Of a stretch of DNA of 30,876 nt, positions 28,569 to 30,876 are shown in pieces. The position numbers and the translations under genes are program-made. Source of the DNA: a virus; IMG/VR virus record IMGVR_UViG_3300034101_006338, positions 1-30,876 of that record, one strand, 5' to 3'. A model generated the notes under the pieces. The model ran no database searches. It was not told the DNA's origin and saw only the letters and a list, made by a program, of their open reading frames with translations. Numbering within the stretch: the first letter of the stretch is position 1; the number at the start of each line of letters is the position of its first letter.

Positions 28569-30766
28569 ACGCCGTTCTCGAGATCGGGCCGCGCACCAAT
28601 ATTCGCTGCATGACGCAGCGCGGCTTTGCGCCGTGGCTGACCATGGAGGGCTTGCGCCTGACGGGGAGCGGTATCGTGGATCCAGGCAGCCCCTACATTG
28701 ACCACCTGAAACAGCTTTGGTTCTCCGAGCAGCTCGGGGGCTACATCCTGCAGCCGAAGTTTGGCTGGGATGACATGGCGGTCGCCGACGTGACGGCCGA
28801 GGGGGGCACGCCGGGCATCGATACCCCACCCGGCTACAGCAACTTCCTCACCGGGCAGCCGACGACGTTCCTCACACTCGGCACCGTCGACAGCGCCGTC
28901 GATATGACCATCACCTCGGTCGGCGTGCTGCCGGCGTGCTCCTGCTGGGTGCTCTCCCTTGCGAAGTGGAAGGCGCCGGCGGCGGGCACGCTGATGGCCG
29001 ACATCCACTACACCTTCGACTTCGGCGGGCAGTACCGGCTCACGTGGGGAGCCGCACAGGTGCCGATCATCTACCAGCAGGACGGCGAGAGCTGGCGCGA
29101 AATCAAGCGCGGCATCGTCGCGGATGGGGAATGGCCGGGCTTTATCGCCGAGCGCCAGCAGAACTGGCAGTTCTACGTATTGGGCAGCGATCTCTATCTC
29201 ATCTGCTCCTCGCTGGCGAAGCCGATCATCGTGCGCGACATCGGCGTGAACGGCGAAGGGTACCTGCCGGCGGCGAAATGGACATTCCGCGTTGAAGGCC
29301 TGCCGGTGATGGTGAACCTGTCGCCGCTGCGCTTTGAGGTGCAAGGCTATCTGGAGACGGTGCTCGACCACACGCACGTCTATCCGGATCCCGATGGCGC
29401 GTTTCCGAAACCGTTCCCGCTGCGCACCTATCCGCCCTATCCCACCGTGGGGACCACCATCCGCGGGCAGATCGTCGCGTCGGCGGACAGCCGCAAGCGC
29501 TACCGCGTGCTCCTCACCGGCAACACCGCTGACACGCCCGTGGGCGCTGACTACTCGACGCGCACGCCGCTCCTGCAGGCCATGCTGCCGATCCATGACC
29601 CGAGCTTCGCGGAAGAAGGCGACGTCACCGATGACTGGTTGCCGATCACCCAGTATGGACAGGACGGGGAAGTCACGCTGTCGATGGATCTCGGCGCCGA
29701 CCGGCTGCACACTGGCATCCTGCTGCAGGCGCGGAAAGACGACGCTGGCACACTGCGCACCTTCCGCGAGTATCTGGCCGCGCATGCCGAAGCCATCGGC
29801 ATCGACCCGCTGCTGCGCGGGGTGTTTTGCGTGCGCGTGAAAGTCCGCAACACGATCGAGGACGCATACACGACGGCGCTCACCGGGCTGGGGCTGGTCG
29901 TGGGTGACTTGCATAACCCTCGGCTGGCGTCCGTCGAGCTGGAAGGCTATGACCGCTTCGTGCAGCTCGCGCGCGCGCTCGGGGATGCGCCGTGCGGCAT
30001 CGGGCAGGCGCCGGAAGCCGCGATCATCGATTGGGCGGAATGGGTCGGGGTGCATCCCAGCGCCTGGGCCGTCACGGCCAGCGGGCAGGTGCTCACCGAT
30101 CCAGGCCGCGAGTACCGCACGCCGCTCCACCTCCCCACCGAGGGCAACCGTGCCGTCGAAATGATCCGGCAGGTGGTTGAGAAAACCGGCCTGGTCGTCA
30201 CCAGCAACGGCGACGGCACGGGGACGATTGCGCCGGCGCCAGTCTACACGGTAGCGAAAACCTTCACCAGTGGCGAGGGCATTGCCGATCTCACGCTCTC
30301 GCAGCTCAACGTCGCGCGGGAATTGACGGCCGCCGCCAACTACTTCCGCTACCGCGGGCGCGACATGGACGGCACGAGCTTCCTGCATCACCGCTGGGAT
30401 CAGGCATCGATCACCACGCCGGGGAGTGAATCGTTTCTCGGGGAGCCGGTGCTCCAGATCATCGACCTGCCGGATAGCCCGAACCGTGCGACCCTGACAA
30501 AGGACGCCGAGAAAAGCTATAACCGGCGTGACAGCGGGCGGCCTGACCACGAGGTGAGCGCGGTTGATGGGTTGGCGAATATCCGTCCCGCGATTGTGAT
30601 CCAGGTCATGGATGCCGATCTCGCGCCGGATCCGGGGCGCAAGCTGCTGGTGATCGGCGTGCGGATCCCGCTGCGCAAAACCACGGATGCACGTGTGGTG
30701 CTCTCCTGCAAAGCGCTGAATCCTGAACAGGTGGCCGAAACGACCGCAGCAACGGGGTGGGTGTAA
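28559..30766 (+). CDS. Large tail-tip / baseplate-like protein
   Basis: This 735-aa protein starts at ATG 28559 with GGGGGG (28549-28554) upstream; the TTG at 28547 is less likely. Residues 1-130 are beta-rich. Residues ~130-300 contain SCWVLSLAKWKAPAAGTLMADIHYTFDFGGQYRLTWG and WQFYVLGSDLYLICSSLAKPIIV, compatible with a jelly-roll or distal-tail-like domain. The C-terminal third (NRAVEMIRQVVEKTGLVVTSNGDGTGTIAPAPVYT, ELTAAANYFRYRGRDMDGT, ANIRPAIVIQVMDADLAPDPGRKLLVIGVRIPL) resembles tail hub proteins, in which a phage-D/gp27-like domain binds other tail-tip proteins. No lysozyme or peptidase motif is seen. Position supports a tail hub; exact family is uncertain. Confidence 0.62.
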   Translation: MGVDAVLEIGPRTNIRCMTQRGFAPWLTMEGLRLTGSGIVDPGSPYIDHLKQLWFSEQLGGYILQPKFGWDDMAVADVTAEGGTPGIDTPPGYSNFLTGQPTTFLTLGTVDSAVDMTITSVGVLPACSCWVLSLAKWKAPAAGTLMADIHYTFDFGGQYRLTWGAAQVPIIYQQDGESWREIKRGIVADGEWPGFIAERQQNWQFYVLGSDLYLICSSLAKPIIVRDIGVNGEGYLPAAKWTFRVEGLPVMVNLSPLRFEVQGYLETVLDHTHVYPDPDGAFPKPFPLRTYPPYPTVGTTIRGQIVASADSRKRYRVLLTGNTADTPVGADYSTRTPLLQAMLPIHDPSFAEEGDVTDDWLPITQYGQDGEVTLSMDLGADRLHTGILLQARKDDAGTLRTFREYLAAHAEAIGIDPLLRGVFCVRVKVRNTIEDAYTTALTGLGLVVGDLHNPRLASVELEGYDRFVQLARALGDAPCGIGQAPEAAIIDWAEWVGVHPSAWAVTASGQVLTDPGREYRTPLHLPTEGNRAVEMIRQVVEKTGLVVTSNGDGTGTIAPAPVYTVAKTFTSGEGIADLTLSQLNVARELTAAANYFRYRGRDMDGTSFLHHRWDQASITTPGSESFLGEPVLQIIDLPDSPNRATLTKDAEKSYNRRDSGRPDHEVSAVDGLANIRPAIVIQVMDADLAPDPGRKLLVIGVRIPLRKTTDARVVLSCKALNPEQVAETTAATGWV

Positions 30767-30876
30767 TGGCGGAATCTTACGAGCGCACGATCATCAATCA
30801 GGCGGTGCGGGAAGCCACCGGCGGCATGGGCAGTCGCATCACCGCGCGGCAGGCGGGCGGCGGGGGCAGTCTCTCG
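30766..30876 (+). CDS. Tail protein gene, 5' part only
   Basis: ATG 30766 overlaps the previous stop (TAATG), and the frame stays open to the right edge (37 codons). The peptide starts MAESYERTIINQAVREAT and continues with a Gly-rich stretch, so little can be said. Position suggests another tail-tip component. Confidence 0.6.
   Translation, partial: MAESYERTIINQAVREATGGMGSRITARQAGGGGSLS

Noticed and set aside
28505-30550. 681-aa open frame on the - strand
   Set aside because: It is opposite the tail-tip gene, is His/Arg-rich with no recognisable motifs, and reflects codon bias on the coding strand.
1-30876. CRISPR arrays, tRNA genes, integrase or att sites
   Set aside because: No regularly spaced identical repeats, cloverleaf-like sequences or recombinase motifs were found on either strand by eye.

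Overview
This window is part of a tailed double-stranded DNA phage or prophage with siphovirus-type architecture. It carries an HK97-fold head module, a head-tail connector set, a frameshifted tail chaperone and a tape measure protein. All supported genes lie on the + strand, packed end to end with many ATGA/TAATG overlaps. The DNA is GC-rich, and most genes start at ATG behind a good GGAGG-type Shine-Dalgarno. No integrase, repressor, lysis gene, tRNA, CRISPR array or insertion sequence is visible, so lifestyle and host cannot be decided. Codon use fits a GC-rich bacterial host, but I cannot name it.

Layout. (1) 1-5178: early accessory and recombination region, with small unknown proteins, a phage protein with a C-terminal FGKHKG-type domain (814-1914), an SMC/RecF/SbcC-like ATPase (1971-3656), a DnaJ-type zinc protein and a winged-helix protein. 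(2) 5261-9050: a modification cassette with a Dam-type adenine methylase, a DUF1937 protein, a cytosine-C5 methyltransferase with a large repetitive insert, a small zinc protein and a radical-SAM-like Gp37/Gp68 (DUF5131) protein. (3) 9047-13196: replication region with an initiator whose linker-coding DNA holds an 11-bp-phased iteron array (probable origin), a DnaB-like helicase, a VSR/DUF559-like nuclease and several Cys-rich small proteins. (4) 13171-13268: a sigma70-type promoter followed almost at once by an intrinsic terminator, resembling the lambda pR'/tR' late control site. (5) 13281-23424: TerS, TerL, portal, Mu-F-like head protein, prohead protease, major capsid, accessory and fibre-like proteins, connectors, tail terminator and tail tube. 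(6) 23482-30876: tail assembly chaperone G with a -1 frameshift to GT, tape measure protein, two beta-propeller-like proteins with C-terminal Asp boxes, a large tail-tip protein and the start of another gene.

The genes form a plausible programme: modification genes protect the DNA, the initiator and helicase replicate it from an origin inside the initiator gene, and late transcription starts just before terS and would need read-through of the terminator. The most notable non-coding signals are the iteron array, the promoter-terminator pair, a textbook C CCT TTT frameshift site with its stem-loop, and a recurring GC-rich hairpin in almost every intergenic gap of 37 bp or more, nearly always just upstream of the next Shine-Dalgarno.
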